Of a stretch of DNA of 64,000 nt, positions 30,146 through 39,207 are shown in pieces. The notes under the pieces are model-generated. The model saw only the letters and a list, made by a program, of their open reading frames with translations, did no database searches and was not told the DNA's origin. The DNA lies in NCBI GenBank assembly GCA_964452085.1, contig CAYVKL010000001.1:310001-374000 (forward strand), written 5' to 3'. Origin of the DNA: Methanobacterium sp964452085 (lineage in GTDB: Archaea; Methanobacteriota; Methanobacteria; Methanobacteriales; Methanobacteriaceae). The position numbers and the translations under genes are program-made. Position 1 is the stretch's first letter; every line of letters begins with the position of its first letter.

Positions 30146-31819
30146 ATGGCAAAAGATGCGCTAAATGACTTAGACAAATTAACCAGAGAAAATATTGCCT
30201 TGGCACTCTGGATGAAAGAATTCAAAGCAAAAGAAGTATCAAAAGGTGTAAGAAAACGTCTTTTGAGCCAAAAAAATAGTCCAGAAGCATTTGGAGAGCG
30301 AATGCATCATCGGATACAGGATCTTTTGGATAAACCTGATTCATTCACCCCCAGTTACAGGAAACGTTATGAAAAACTGTTGGCTCATTGTGATTCACTC
30401 ACTTCAATCCAGGCTTATGCTATGAATCATCTATTGGGGATGGATAGTAGTCGGGGCTACCAGGATATACCTGATGAATCTAACATAGATTTTCCCCGGG
30501 ATTTCGCCCCGCAACTAGGATACCAAGTGGGCTGGCACTTCTTTGTGGGAAATTGCCGCGACACTAGGAGACGTGAATATGGGATCCTGGTATCATTCTA
30601 CCGATACTCCCTACTTCCTCCTGAAATGGCACATAGTTTCGGGTTAACCGACCTTGATAATCAGATATTCGAAATGCAACTGGCCATAGCACGTGCTGGT
30701 GAAGAACACCTTCAAGCCCGACCATTTGCCATTGCCGGGACCACTGGGCTCTTAAACATTTCCAACCATCCGTTACATTATCAGGCTGGGAATAACCGCA
30801 TCATATCTGAAAAAGAAGATGAACTTTTTCCTCTTCGGGTTCAGGCCTGGGGAATCAATCAAGGGGGAGACGAGGATGTAGAGATGGAAGTGGACCTGGG
30901 ATTCTCATCCAATAAGGATTTCCTCCTCCAAGGAAACAAAGGGTGTTTACCTTGCTGCTGTAAAGTAGGAACTCTTTATTACTCAGCTACAAACCTTCGA
31001 TTGGAGCCTGGAAGTATTATCAAACTGGACGGTGAGGAGATAACCCTTACTCAGGGTCAGTTTTGGTTTGACCACCAGTGGGGTAATGCATTGGAACCTC
31101 TGGGTAATAGTAGGTGTAAAGTAGCCCGAGCTGCCAATGTATTGACTAAAACTTCTCATTCTAGGGGATGGGACTGGTTCATGGCCCAGTTTGAAGGTGA
31201 CAGGGAGATGACCATGTACGCACCCCATACTGATGAAAACCTTGCTTACTACTGGCAGACCGGTGAAAAACCACCAGGGGTTATGAATGTGGCTGTCAAG
31301 GGGCAGTATATTGATGATGAATCAAATGTAGTGGACATGAAGGGAACATTAGCGATTGACCAGTGGGTTAAAAGTATTAAGTCCTCCAATCCAGAAAATT
31401 ACTTTATTACCAACACATGGTATCCAAACCGTTGGGAATTTAAATTCCAAGATATGGTTCCAGAGGATATCCGTAATTTCACCATGACTCCCATAGTAAG
31501 TGGGGGTCAGACTGGTTACAATGCTAGCGGATCCCAGTACAGTGAAGGTGGAGTAAATATCAGAGACCCGGACGGCCGATTAATGGGGAAGGGATTTGCT
31601 GAGTCTGTGTATTATGCAGACAACCATCCCAACGTATTCCATCTGGCAGGTTTACCAGACACACCGGAGATGCGTAAACTTATGGAACCACCCGAACCAT
31701 CAGCCCTTTTAAAAATAAAAGGAGCATTATACATGGCATGGCCACCTAACCAGAGGAAGCTTAAAAATATGCTGGAGAAATGCCTGGAGCAGGGATTGCC
31801 AGTGGACTTCATTGGTTAA
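30146..31819 (+). CDS. AttH/CrtC-like lipocalin-domain protein
   Basis: About 557 residues. The C-terminal half resembles AttH and hydroxyneurosporene synthase (CrtC) proteins: NISNHPLHYQAGNNRIISEK, then TLTQGQFWFDHQWGNALEPL with the FDHQWG signature, and a beta-rich tail. A basic N-terminal region (residues 1-120) precedes a middle part with WHFFVGNC and GYQVGWHFF. No signal peptide is seen. CrtC adds water to carotenoids, but a methanogen lacks those, so the substrate is unknown; a role on isoprenoid lipids is conceivable. Start ATG 30146 or 30137. The following two membrane protein genes on the same strand suggest an operon. Confidence 0.75.
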   Translation: MAKDALNDLDKLTRENIALALWMKEFKAKEVSKGVRKRLLSQKNSPEAFGERMHHRIQDLLDKPDSFTPSYRKRYEKLLAHCDSLTSIQAYAMNHLLGMDSSRGYQDIPDESNIDFPRDFAPQLGYQVGWHFFVGNCRDTRRREYGILVSFYRYSLLPPEMAHSFGLTDLDNQIFEMQLAIARAGEEHLQARPFAIAGTTGLLNISNHPLHYQAGNNRIISEKEDELFPLRVQAWGINQGGDEDVEMEVDLGFSSNKDFLLQGNKGCLPCCCKVGTLYYSATNLRLEPGSIIKLDGEEITLTQGQFWFDHQWGNALEPLGNSRCKVARAANVLTKTSHSRGWDWFMAQFEGDREMTMYAPHTDENLAYYWQTGEKPPGVMNVAVKGQYIDDESNVVDMKGTLAIDQWVKSIKSSNPENYFITNTWYPNRWEFKFQDMVPEDIRNFTMTPIVSGGQTGYNASGSQYSEGGVNIRDPDGRLMGKGFAESVYYADNHPNVFHLAGLPDTPEMRKLMEPPEPSALLKIKGALYMAWPPNQRKLKNMLEKCLEQGLPVDFIG

Positions 31820-31864
31820 AAGTGTTTATTTTCCACAGATTGTTGGAAATTAATTGACATTAAT

Positions 31865-32719
31865 ATGTTTAAAAAGCCCTACATTACTGTTCCAAAGGAA
31901 TGGAGATTCTTAAAATCAAAAGGTCCAGGGCCGTTTGTTACCCGGGCCAAATATGAGACTCCGAAAGGTAATATTGTTTTATGGAGTTCACGTCATCATC
32001 GAAAACATCATTTTACACTTGATATAAGTATTGGTTCTACTTGGTGGGCTCCTGGTGCTATGGGGTGGTGGATTGGAATTCTATTTGCCATTGGGTCAGT
32101 ATTTTTTGCATTGGGATCTGTACCTGCTTACGGTAATGCAATGGGAATCTTGGGAGACAATTTAACCTATTTTATTGGTTCCATTTTTTTTACCAGTGCC
32201 GCCCTTATGCAGTACATAGAGACAGTAAGTGCACCTCATAAATTTGGGGGGAAACTTAAAGAAAAAATTGAATATATGCTGTTTGAACCTCAGCGGATTG
32301 ACTGGTGGTCAACTTTAATTCAATCGATAGGAACCCTATTCTTTAATTTCAGCACTTTTGCTGCTATGATAATTTATACCAATTTACAAAGTGAAGTTTA
32401 TGTGTGGGGTCCAGACCTATACGGATCCATCTGCTTCCTGATTGCCAGTTACCTGGCGTACTCTGAGGCAGGACACTCCTTTTTTTCATTTAAAATCAAA
32501 AGCCTCCCCTGGTGGATATCTTTCCTAAATCTGTTGGGATCATTGGCATTTGGTGTTTCAGCCTTAGGAGCTTTCACCCCACTTTCAGCAACTCAACCAT
32601 CTAATCCCCTGATGATGATGGGCGGAACGTTTATTGGTGCTGTTTGCTTCTTTATTGCAGCGCTTCTTTTACTACCAGAGCGCACACAAACAAATAAAAT
32701 TAATGATTCTCAAATCTAG
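31865..32719 (+). CDS. Membrane protein with three YrhK-like repeats
   Basis: 284 residues: a soluble N-terminal piece (residues 1-60, with basic HHRKHHF), then about six membrane helices arranged as three similar two-helix units, each with a pattern G-x2-FF. Examples are WIGILFAIGSVFFALGSVP with YFIGSIFFTSAALMQYIE, then LIQSIGTLFFNFSTFAAMI, then NLLGSLAFGVSALGAF with TFIGAVCFFIAALLLLP. The pattern resembles YrhK-domain membrane proteins. It starts 45 bp after the AttH-like gene, so it likely belongs to the same transcript. Function unknown. No Shine-Dalgarno sequence is obvious before ATG 31865. Confidence 0.6.
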   Translation: MFKKPYITVPKEWRFLKSKGPGPFVTRAKYETPKGNIVLWSSRHHRKHHFTLDISIGSTWWAPGAMGWWIGILFAIGSVFFALGSVPAYGNAMGILGDNLTYFIGSIFFTSAALMQYIETVSAPHKFGGKLKEKIEYMLFEPQRIDWWSTLIQSIGTLFFNFSTFAAMIIYTNLQSEVYVWGPDLYGSICFLIASYLAYSEAGHSFFSFKIKSLPWWISFLNLLGSLAFGVSALGAFTPLSATQPSNPLMMMGGTFIGAVCFFIAALLLLPERTQTNKINDSQI

Positions 32720-32759
32720 AAAGTAATTAATGATCCTAAGATTGACTCGAGGTTTTTAT

Positions 32760-32933
32760 ATGAACAAGAACTTAAGCCGAATAGCTGTAATAATGATTTC
32801 AATTGTCCTAATAATTCTCATATACCAGACTTTTATTCTAAATCAGGCTTCTATGTATAATTACCTGGGAATTATTGCCTTTGTGGTATTTTTGATAATC
32901 AGTTTCTATGATATGCGAACCGCAGAGGAATGA
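32760..32933 (+). CDS. Small two-helix membrane protein
   Basis: 57 residues: MNKNLSRIAVIMISIVLIIL begins the first membrane segment, YLGIIAFVVFLIISFYDMRT the second, with a positive N-terminus and acidic C-terminus. GAGGT at 32750-32754 supports ATG 32760 rather than the longer frame from 32730. It follows the YrhK-like gene by 40 bp and is likely the last gene of that group. Unknown function. Confidence 0.55.
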   Translation: MNKNLSRIAVIMISIVLIILIYQTFILNQASMYNYLGIIAFVVFLIISFYDMRTAEE

Positions 32934-32949
32934 AAAATAGTTTAATAAT

Positions 32950-33936
32950 CTATTTTTTCCTTAAAGATTCTAGAAGCCCAGATTTCCGGGCATAATGGAA
33001 AAGATATAACTGAACATAACCCGCCCAGTCACCGTAACGCTCCATCCCAAATTCTCGGACTTCCTGTGGCTTAAGTTCTTCATCTGGAAAGTACAAGTTT
33101 TCTATTATTCTTTTAATCCACACATCCACTGGAAACGCCTGACCCATGCCAAAGCCGTAAAGTAGGATGCAATCCGCCACCTTGGGCCCCACTCCGGGTA
33201 GTTGGAGGATGGTGTCAAATGCTTTTTCATACTTCATTTTTCCTAGTTTTTGAACGTTGATGTGAGATTGAACCATTTGAGCAGCTTTAATAATGTATTT
33301 GGCCCTGTATCCCACTCCACAAGCTTGGAGGTTGTTTTCAAAAACGAAGTCTGCGGGAAGTTTATCCTCCCACCTTTGCATTTCTTCCAAATCATGTTCT
33401 GGTACTTCACTCATAACTTCAGTTGAGGGAAAGGTGTAAAAATCACCAGAGCTAAAACGATACCCGTCTCCCCATTTCCTCTTAATATCTTCAATCGATC
33501 GGGTCCATCGTAATATGGAGCAGTTTGCTGATGATATGGATGATATTATGCATTCAAAGGGGTAATGGGCTTTAAAAAGTCGCAAACCCCGACAAAAATC
33601 AATGGTGGGTGCCAGTTTGGGATCTTCAGACAAAAATTGGTACAACTGGTTCAGATCATGGTCTAAATCGAATATTTTCCGTACAGAACTTTCTACACTC
33701 CTTTTTGAGATTTTTTCAAGTGATTCGGCAATAATGTCAATGCTGCTTTCAGAGTCAGCATGATCATGGGTAATTTTCACTAGGCACGGAGAATTATCGA
33801 TTACTATTAATTCCTTGAAATAAAAATTACCTTTTTTCCATGGTGGCTGGCTGGTTTGGCCGCTGTTGATTGTAAGGGGTAGATTTAACGGTCCTTTAAA
33901 TTTTTGGGAGGATATGTGAAATTCAGTTATCATCAT
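32950..33936 (-). CDS. ogg: 8-oxoguanine DNA glycosylase/AP lyase, OGG1 type
   Basis: Base-excision glycosylase of the HhH-GPD superfamily. The hairpin LPGVGPKVADCILLYGFG contains the catalytic lysine (GPKVAD), matching the K249 site of human OGG1, and the active-site aspartate follows in AFPVDVWIKRI. The N-terminal TBP-like domain starts FHISSQKFKGPLNLPLTINS. At 328 residues it is the full-length OGG1-like form rather than the short AGOG type. There is a flanking 3' converging small membrane gene. It removes 8-oxoG and may also act on other lesions. Confidence 0.88.
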   Translation of the reverse strand: MMITEFHISSQKFKGPLNLPLTINSGQTSQPPWKKGNFYFKELIVIDNSPCLVKITHDHADSESSIDIIAESLEKISKRSVESSVRKIFDLDHDLNQLYQFLSEDPKLAPTIDFCRGLRLFKAHYPFECIISSISSANCSILRWTRSIEDIKRKWGDGYRFSSGDFYTFPSTEVMSEVPEHDLEEMQRWEDKLPADFVFENNLQACGVGYRAKYIIKAAQMVQSHINVQKLGKMKYEKAFDTILQLPGVGPKVADCILLYGFGMGQAFPVDVWIKRIIENLYFPDEELKPQEVREFGMERYGDWAGYVQLYLFHYARKSGLLESLRKK

Positions 33937-34025
33937 TACTTTGATTGTTTTTGATGATTTAAAAAAAGTTATCCTAACTAAAATTTGATGAATAAATTAT
34001 TTAAAAAAAGAGAAATAGGAGATTT

Positions 34026-36356
34026 TTATCTCCTCCTGGCCCCTAATAACCCGCTTATCACCATTAACATAGCTAATATCAAATAATTAGCAGGGGTCCC
34101 GGTTTTTTGCATTCCTATTGTAGTCGCTGCGTTTACAGAGGTTGTGGTGTCTGATGCCCCTAAAATGGTCACAAAGGTTCGGACGGTCTGATAATCGGTG
34201 GCGGTTACTGTGGCAATACCAGGACCTTCATCAGCTCTTAAAAGTGCGGCTGCCAAACCCATGGCCCATTGGGCTACAACAGATTTACTCCCAACGTTAC
34301 CAATGTCTGTAGTAAATGTAACTTGTGGGCCGCTGAAATACATGGCAGAATCTGCACTATGGTCTTCACCACCAGAATCCTGGTAAACATCTGCAGTAAT
34401 GGTTGAATTCTGACCATTATAGATGGTAGATGGATTGGTATGGATGTTCATAACCAGCCACGGCGTGTAATTAAGAGTGCCATTGCCTTTTAAGAATTTA
34501 TCACTACCTGGATTGTTAGTTCCATACCAGTTATAGGGTGCATTGCTGTTGCTGGTTACGTTATCCACTGAACTCATGAATTCATGGTATAAACCTATTA
34601 TGGTGGTTATATTGTCCTCAGTTAGGTTTATTAACGTTCCGTTTACATATGTTCCGTTTTTTAAAAGGAGATAATCTCTGATTTCCTGATCAGTATAAAA
34701 TGCTTGCCCATGGCTGAATTCAGAGGCTTCAGTGCCATTAATGTTTTGCAAATAATGTTGGAAGTTTACAACACGGTTATAGCTGATAGTTGTATGGTTT
34801 CCATTCACTGCTATACCTTCTCCAATCCCGGTTCCTTCAAGGTTGTTTCCCATAATTGTGGTATTACCTTGGAAGATGCTTTGAACAACCATATACTTGG
34901 TTCTGACACTGTTCAAACCGAATATATGGTTATGGAGGATGTTGGAATTTCCCAGATTCACGGATTGGATTCCGGAGGTTATGTTGTTTGATGTCAAATC
35001 AGTGATTGTATTTTTAGCTATGGTTACATTGGATTGGAAATTAGTGTAATCCACTCCTGCAGATGTTATTCCAACAGCCATTAAATCTGCACGGAAACCC
35101 GACAAGTTATTTTCAGAAATTGAAGTATTTCCTCCACATAATTGCACGAATGAAATTCCTTTACTTGTACCGTTCTCATCTTCACTATTAATGCCTGTGA
35201 TTTTGTTTTTGGAGATGATTATGCTATCTGCGGATGTTGTATTATTGTAGGTTTTTGAATCATTATTGAATCCCATGGCAACCAATGAAATAGCTGAACT
35301 AGTACCATTAACTCCTTGACTGGTAACATTGTTAATGTTGTTTTCAATAATTTCAATGGTTGATAGGGGCCCGTTTAATGCAAGAGCCACAATTGAAAGG
35401 GCAGTTGCCTTAGTAATTCCATAGAGGTTTGATATCGTATTTCCCAAAATTAGGATACTGTCCAATGTAGAATTCATAGTCATGGCGAAGGCATCAATCC
35501 CCAGAACAGTATCATTACTACTGCTGATGTTAGATAACGTGTTTCCAGTTATTGTAAGGCCCGTAGTCCCTGTAAAGTTTATGGTGGCTAATTGAATTCC
35601 GGCTTTTGATCCACCACCGAAAATGTCTCTTATTTTGTTTCCAGAAATGTTAGGGTTACCGCCGAAAAGATAAATCCCACGTTCCTTTGCCTGGGATATT
35701 TCATTACCAGTTATTATAATATTATCACCAACAACCGCAATACCAGTTAATCCGCCATTAATTTGGTTATTTTCCACTTTACAGTTATTGGGGTTCGCAC
35801 CAACATTTTTAGGGGTGCCTGAATCATTTATAATTTGAATACTTCCTATTTGGATGCTGTTGTTCAAAACGTTTGAAATGATATTGTTGCTTACTAAAGT
35901 ATCGTTAGCTAGTGCAAGTATTCCAATTGTTCCTCCGGTTATCTGGTTATTTTTAACATTACAGTTCTCAGCACTGATATTAATGCCGGTTGCTCCAGGA
36001 GAATTAGTAATTTTGAACCCGTCTATAGTACTTCCACTACCATCACCACTTGCGTTGTTTACTACTGTAAAACCAGTATTTGTAGGCGTTACTTCCACAA
36101 TATCACCGGCGTTGGCTTGTATAGTCAACCTTTTATTAACTAGAATATCTTCTACATAGTTAGCTTGATGCACGTTGATAACATCACCATTGCTTCCAGC
36201 ATCTACTCCTGCCTGAATTGATGTGTAAGTATAAGTTGGGCCGACATCTAATTGGGCTGCAGTTGCGGGGCCAATACCTAAAAATAAAATAATAATCATA
36301 AAAAAAGCAGCCAAAGACTTTATTGTAGGTTTTTCATGCTTTTTGATTATTTTCAA
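34026..36356 (-). CDS. Secreted beta-helix surface protein with C-terminal anchor
   Basis: About 776 residues. N-terminal signal peptide KSLAAFFMIIILFLGIGPAT followed by a mature region with a YTSIQAGVDAGSNGDVINV copper/NosD-like start, and about ten parallel beta-helix (PbH1) repeats such as NNQITGGTIGILALANDTLV and GNKIRDIFGGGSKAGIQLAT. The C-terminus is IGMQKTGTPANYLILAMLMV and ends in GARRR, a hydrophobic segment and basic tail as in sorting signals. The start is probably TTG 36356: GGTGGAT at 36359-36365 is the Shine-Dalgarno site and the shorter start gives a clean signal peptide. Expected to be an adhesin or envelope protein. Confidence 0.85.
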   Translation of the reverse strand: MKIIKKHEKPTIKSLAAFFMIIILFLGIGPATAAQLDVGPTYTYTSIQAGVDAGSNGDVINVHQANYVEDILVNKRLTIQANAGDIVEVTPTNTGFTVVNNASGDGSGSTIDGFKITNSPGATGINISAENCNVKNNQITGGTIGILALANDTLVSNNIISNVLNNSIQIGSIQIINDSGTPKNVGANPNNCKVENNQINGGLTGIAVVGDNIIITGNEISQAKERGIYLFGGNPNISGNKIRDIFGGGSKAGIQLATINFTGTTGLTITGNTLSNISSSNDTVLGIDAFAMTMNSTLDSILILGNTISNLYGITKATALSIVALALNGPLSTIEIIENNINNVTSQGVNGTSSAISLVAMGFNNDSKTYNNTTSADSIIISKNKITGINSEDENGTSKGISFVQLCGGNTSISENNLSGFRADLMAVGITSAGVDYTNFQSNVTIAKNTITDLTSNNITSGIQSVNLGNSNILHNHIFGLNSVRTKYMVVQSIFQGNTTIMGNNLEGTGIGEGIAVNGNHTTISYNRVVNFQHYLQNINGTEASEFSHGQAFYTDQEIRDYLLLKNGTYVNGTLINLTEDNITTIIGLYHEFMSSVDNVTSNSNAPYNWYGTNNPGSDKFLKGNGTLNYTPWLVMNIHTNPSTIYNGQNSTITADVYQDSGGEDHSADSAMYFSGPQVTFTTDIGNVGSKSVVAQWAMGLAAALLRADEGPGIATVTATDYQTVRTFVTILGASDTTTSVNAATTIGMQKTGTPANYLILAMLMVISGLLGARRR

Positions 36357-36471
36357 ATTATCCACCTTCAAATTAGACATTTAAAAAATAAAAAAATAAA
36401 AAAAGCAGAATATACTCTGCTTAACCATTTTAAACACTTTAACTGGATTAAGAGTGTTCTAATGGTTATTT

Positions 36472-37134
36472 TTAATTGCTTTTGGTCACTTGCCCATTTC
36501 CATTTACTTGCTGGTTCACCTGGGGGCTGCCAGTGTAGGTTATGGATCCTCCTCCGTTTACAACTGCTTTGAGGGTGTTTATAACATTTACGCTAGCTTT
36601 GCCGTCTCCATTAATGGTCACAGTAGCAGTTTGGCTCTGCAAGTCAGTTGCAGTGACAGTGCCGCCTCCATTGATGGTTGCGATTAGATTATCGACTTTA
36701 CCGGCCAGAGTCATCTTACCATTATCAAGGGTGGCTGTAAGTTTATCTGTGTTCAGACCGGTCACTTCAGAGTTACCACCGCCATTGGTGGTAAGAACAT
36801 TTAGATTCTTAAGGGTGATACGAATCTTCACAGCGGAGTTACTACCAGTATTTAGATTACTAATACCCACAGAGTTTCCAGAGACAGTTGTGGTAACTTT
36901 AGACAGAACACTATTATCTGCTTCGATGATAAGTGATTCATTGTCTCCTTGCTGAATGATTAACGTACCTGGACCATTTAAAGTAACACTTGTCACACCG
37001 CTGACATTTTCTGTTTTAGTACCCATGCCACTGGTTTGATTCCCAGTGTTTTGAGTACATCCCGATGCGGCCACAATTAAACATAAAAAAACAGCAACTA
37101 CAATAATATAAGATATGTGCTTTGTTTTTCCCAT
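36472..37134 (-). CDS. DUF2807-like lipoprotein
   Basis: 220 residues. The N-terminus IIVVAVFLCLIVAASGCTQN is a lipoprotein signal with lipobox ASGC. The mature part is a repetitive beta-rich fold of Gly/Asn/Thr turns (VTLNGPGTLIIQQGDNESLI, GKVDNLIATINGGGTVTATD, VNGGGSITYTGSPQVNQQVN), as in DUF2807 auto-transporter adhesin head-type proteins. GGAGGGGAT lies before ATG 37134. It is encoded upstream of the beta-helix protein on the same strand, so both may be co-expressed envelope proteins. Ligand unknown. Confidence 0.75.
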   Translation of the reverse strand: MGKTKHISYIIVVAVFLCLIVAASGCTQNTGNQTSGMGTKTENVSGVTSVTLNGPGTLIIQQGDNESLIIEADNSVLSKVTTTVSGNSVGISNLNTGSNSAVKIRITLKNLNVLTTNGGGNSEVTGLNTDKLTATLDNGKMTLAGKVDNLIATINGGGTVTATDLQSQTATVTINGDGKASVNVINTLKAVVNGGGSITYTGSPQVNQQVNGNGQVTKSN

Positions 37135-37501
37135 TGAATCCCCTCCTTATTATTAGAATCGATTTAATTATTATATAAATTTTTGCCACTACTCAATTAT
37201 TATCCAAAATGTAAAAATAAATCATTAAAGTCCAATGAACATAAAACAGCATTAAAATGGACAAAAACTAAATTATATAAATTCTTTAAAATAGAATAAA
37301 TGGCGTAATATTACTTTAACTAACACATTTTTCTTTAGTCACGATAAAAGTGATCTTTATTATCAAACATAAATATATTTTAGTTACAATGGGGATTAGG
37401 GGTAATAGATAGACTTAAAGTTCTTTATGTAGAATAATATTCAAATTACTGCGTTAAAACAGGGATTAAATTCTTATTTATAATTTTAGGGGGCCATTCG
37501 C
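37135..37501. other. Divergent intergenic region, 367 bp
   Basis: AT-rich spacer between the leftward lipoprotein gene and the rightward SulP gene. AGGGGG at 37488-37493 is the likely ribosome site of the SulP gene. No open frame, repeat or RNA gene is seen. Confidence 0.4.
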
Positions 37502-39193
37502 ATAAATGATATAATATCAAGGCTAAAAGGAGCTTTATTTCAGGGCATATTACCACTGGATCGTTCCAATATCCTGCCAGAAATTATTGCCGGCATTGTC
37601 ATGGCTGCGATATTCATCCCTGAGGTTATGGGGTTTGCTAAAATTGCAGGAATGCCCATAATCACTGGAATATATACTATACTCATCCCAATGGCTGTAT
37701 TTATTATTTTTTGTTCATCCCGCCACTTAATTGTAGGGGCGGACTCAGCTACTGCTGCTATAATGTTTGGTATTCTGGTGACAGCGGCTGCACCGGGAAG
37801 TCCAGTTTACCTATCCATGGCCTTTTCAGTTGCGGTATTATGTGGAATCTTCCTTATTATTGCCCGGGTGTTTGGACTGGGATTCATTGGCGATTTTCTC
37901 TCCCGCACAGCTCTGGTTGGATTTCTCACTGGTGTGGGCATTCAGGTGTCCATAAGTCAGCTCGGGGGAATGTTTGGGTTAACTACGGTTGGAATAGATT
38001 CTATACCTCGAATAGTGTCGTTTATCTCTAATTTATCACAAACCAGCCTTACCACGCTCACGGTTTCAGTAGTTGTGGTGGCAGTTGTTCTCATAACTCG
38101 CCGCATTAACCGGAAAATCCCTGGTGCACTGATTGCAGTGGTGGGAACCATTATAATCAGTTTCATTTTCGATTTCACCCAGATCGGAGTATCAGTTGTA
38201 GGTTCTGTTCCCAGTGGATTTCCTGCTCTTACCATCCCCACCTTCAATACTCTGGATTACTATGCATTATTCACTGCTGCTGGGGCCTGTTTCATTGTTA
38301 TAATAGCTCAGAGTGCGGCCACTTCCCGTGCATACAGTGTCAAATGCTCTGATGATCTGGATGAAAATCGGGACATTTTGGGGTTGGGTTTATCCAACCT
38401 GGCCGCAGGTTTAACTGGTAGTTTTGTGGTAAATGGTAGTCCAACCAAGACTCAGATTGCCATAGATTCTGGAGCACGGAGCCAACTGGCCACACTGGTC
38501 ACTGCGGCTGTAGTTCTCATCGTTGTGATTTTCTTCACTAAACCACTCTCACTTTTGCCTAATGCCACTTTGGCCACAATTGTATTCCTGATAGGTCTGG
38601 AAATGGTTGATATAGCTGGTTTAAAGAACATATACCGCGAAGTACCTGCAGAATTTTTCCTGGCAATAATCACTTTAACAACCGTGGTTCTGGTGGGTGT
38701 TTTATGGGGGATTGTAGTCTCAGTAATCATATCTCTCCTTTTACACTTGAGTCACTCATACCAACCTAATAACAGCATTTTAATCCGAAATGAAAAGGGT
38801 GAATGGGCGTTCATTCCAGTTATCCTGGGAGTGTACACGGAAGAGGGTTTGATCGTTTACCGATTCAATAGGGATTTATATTATGCTAATGCTGAAAAAC
38901 TCAAGGATGAAGTTCTAAATCTTGTTAAAAACGCTGATACTCCTGTTGAATGGTTAGTATTGGATTCTGGAGGATTCACTGGTATTGATTACACTTCTGT
39001 ACAGATGTTAAAAGAATTAAAATTCAGATTGGACAAAATGAATGTGGTTTTAGTTATGACTACAGTTTTCCCAAGTTTAAGGAAGCAATTCGAACGCTCT
39101 GGATTTGTAAATATCCTTGGAGAAGAAAATCTATACGGCGGGGTTAATGACGCCATAAAAGCATTTGAAAAATACAAAAAATCTAATGAATAA
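37502..39193 (+). CDS. SulP-family anion transporter with STAS domain
   Basis: Sulfate/anion permease with about ten to eleven membrane helices and a C-terminal cytoplasmic STAS domain (DSGGFTGIDYTSVQML near residue 490). Characteristic pieces include IPEVMGFAKIAGMPI, ADSATAAIMFGILVTAA, and the conserved SPTKTQIAIDSGARSQLA. The first ATG (37601) would start inside the first helix. The same frame is open upstream to a TAG at 37487, encoding NDIISRLKGALFQGILPLDR, so the real start is likely ATA 37502 (or ATT 37496), eight bases after AGGGGG. Ion specificity (sulfate, bicarbonate or another anion) is not predictable. Confidence 0.85.
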   Translation: MNDIISRLKGALFQGILPLDRSNILPEIIAGIVMAAIFIPEVMGFAKIAGMPIITGIYTILIPMAVFIIFCSSRHLIVGADSATAAIMFGILVTAAAPGSPVYLSMAFSVAVLCGIFLIIARVFGLGFIGDFLSRTALVGFLTGVGIQVSISQLGGMFGLTTVGIDSIPRIVSFISNLSQTSLTTLTVSVVVVAVVLITRRINRKIPGALIAVVGTIIISFIFDFTQIGVSVVGSVPSGFPALTIPTFNTLDYYALFTAAGACFIVIIAQSAATSRAYSVKCSDDLDENRDILGLGLSNLAAGLTGSFVVNGSPTKTQIAIDSGARSQLATLVTAAVVLIVVIFFTKPLSLLPNATLATIVFLIGLEMVDIAGLKNIYREVPAEFFLAIITLTTVVLVGVLWGIVVSVIISLLLHLSHSYQPNNSILIRNEKGEWAFIPVILGVYTEEGLIVYRFNRDLYYANAEKLKDEVLNLVKNADTPVEWLVLDSGGFTGIDYTSVQMLKELKFRLDKMNVVLVMTTVFPSLRKQFERSGFVNILGEENLYGGVNDAIKAFEKYKKSNE

Positions 39194-39207
39194 AATTCCA
39201 ATGATTT

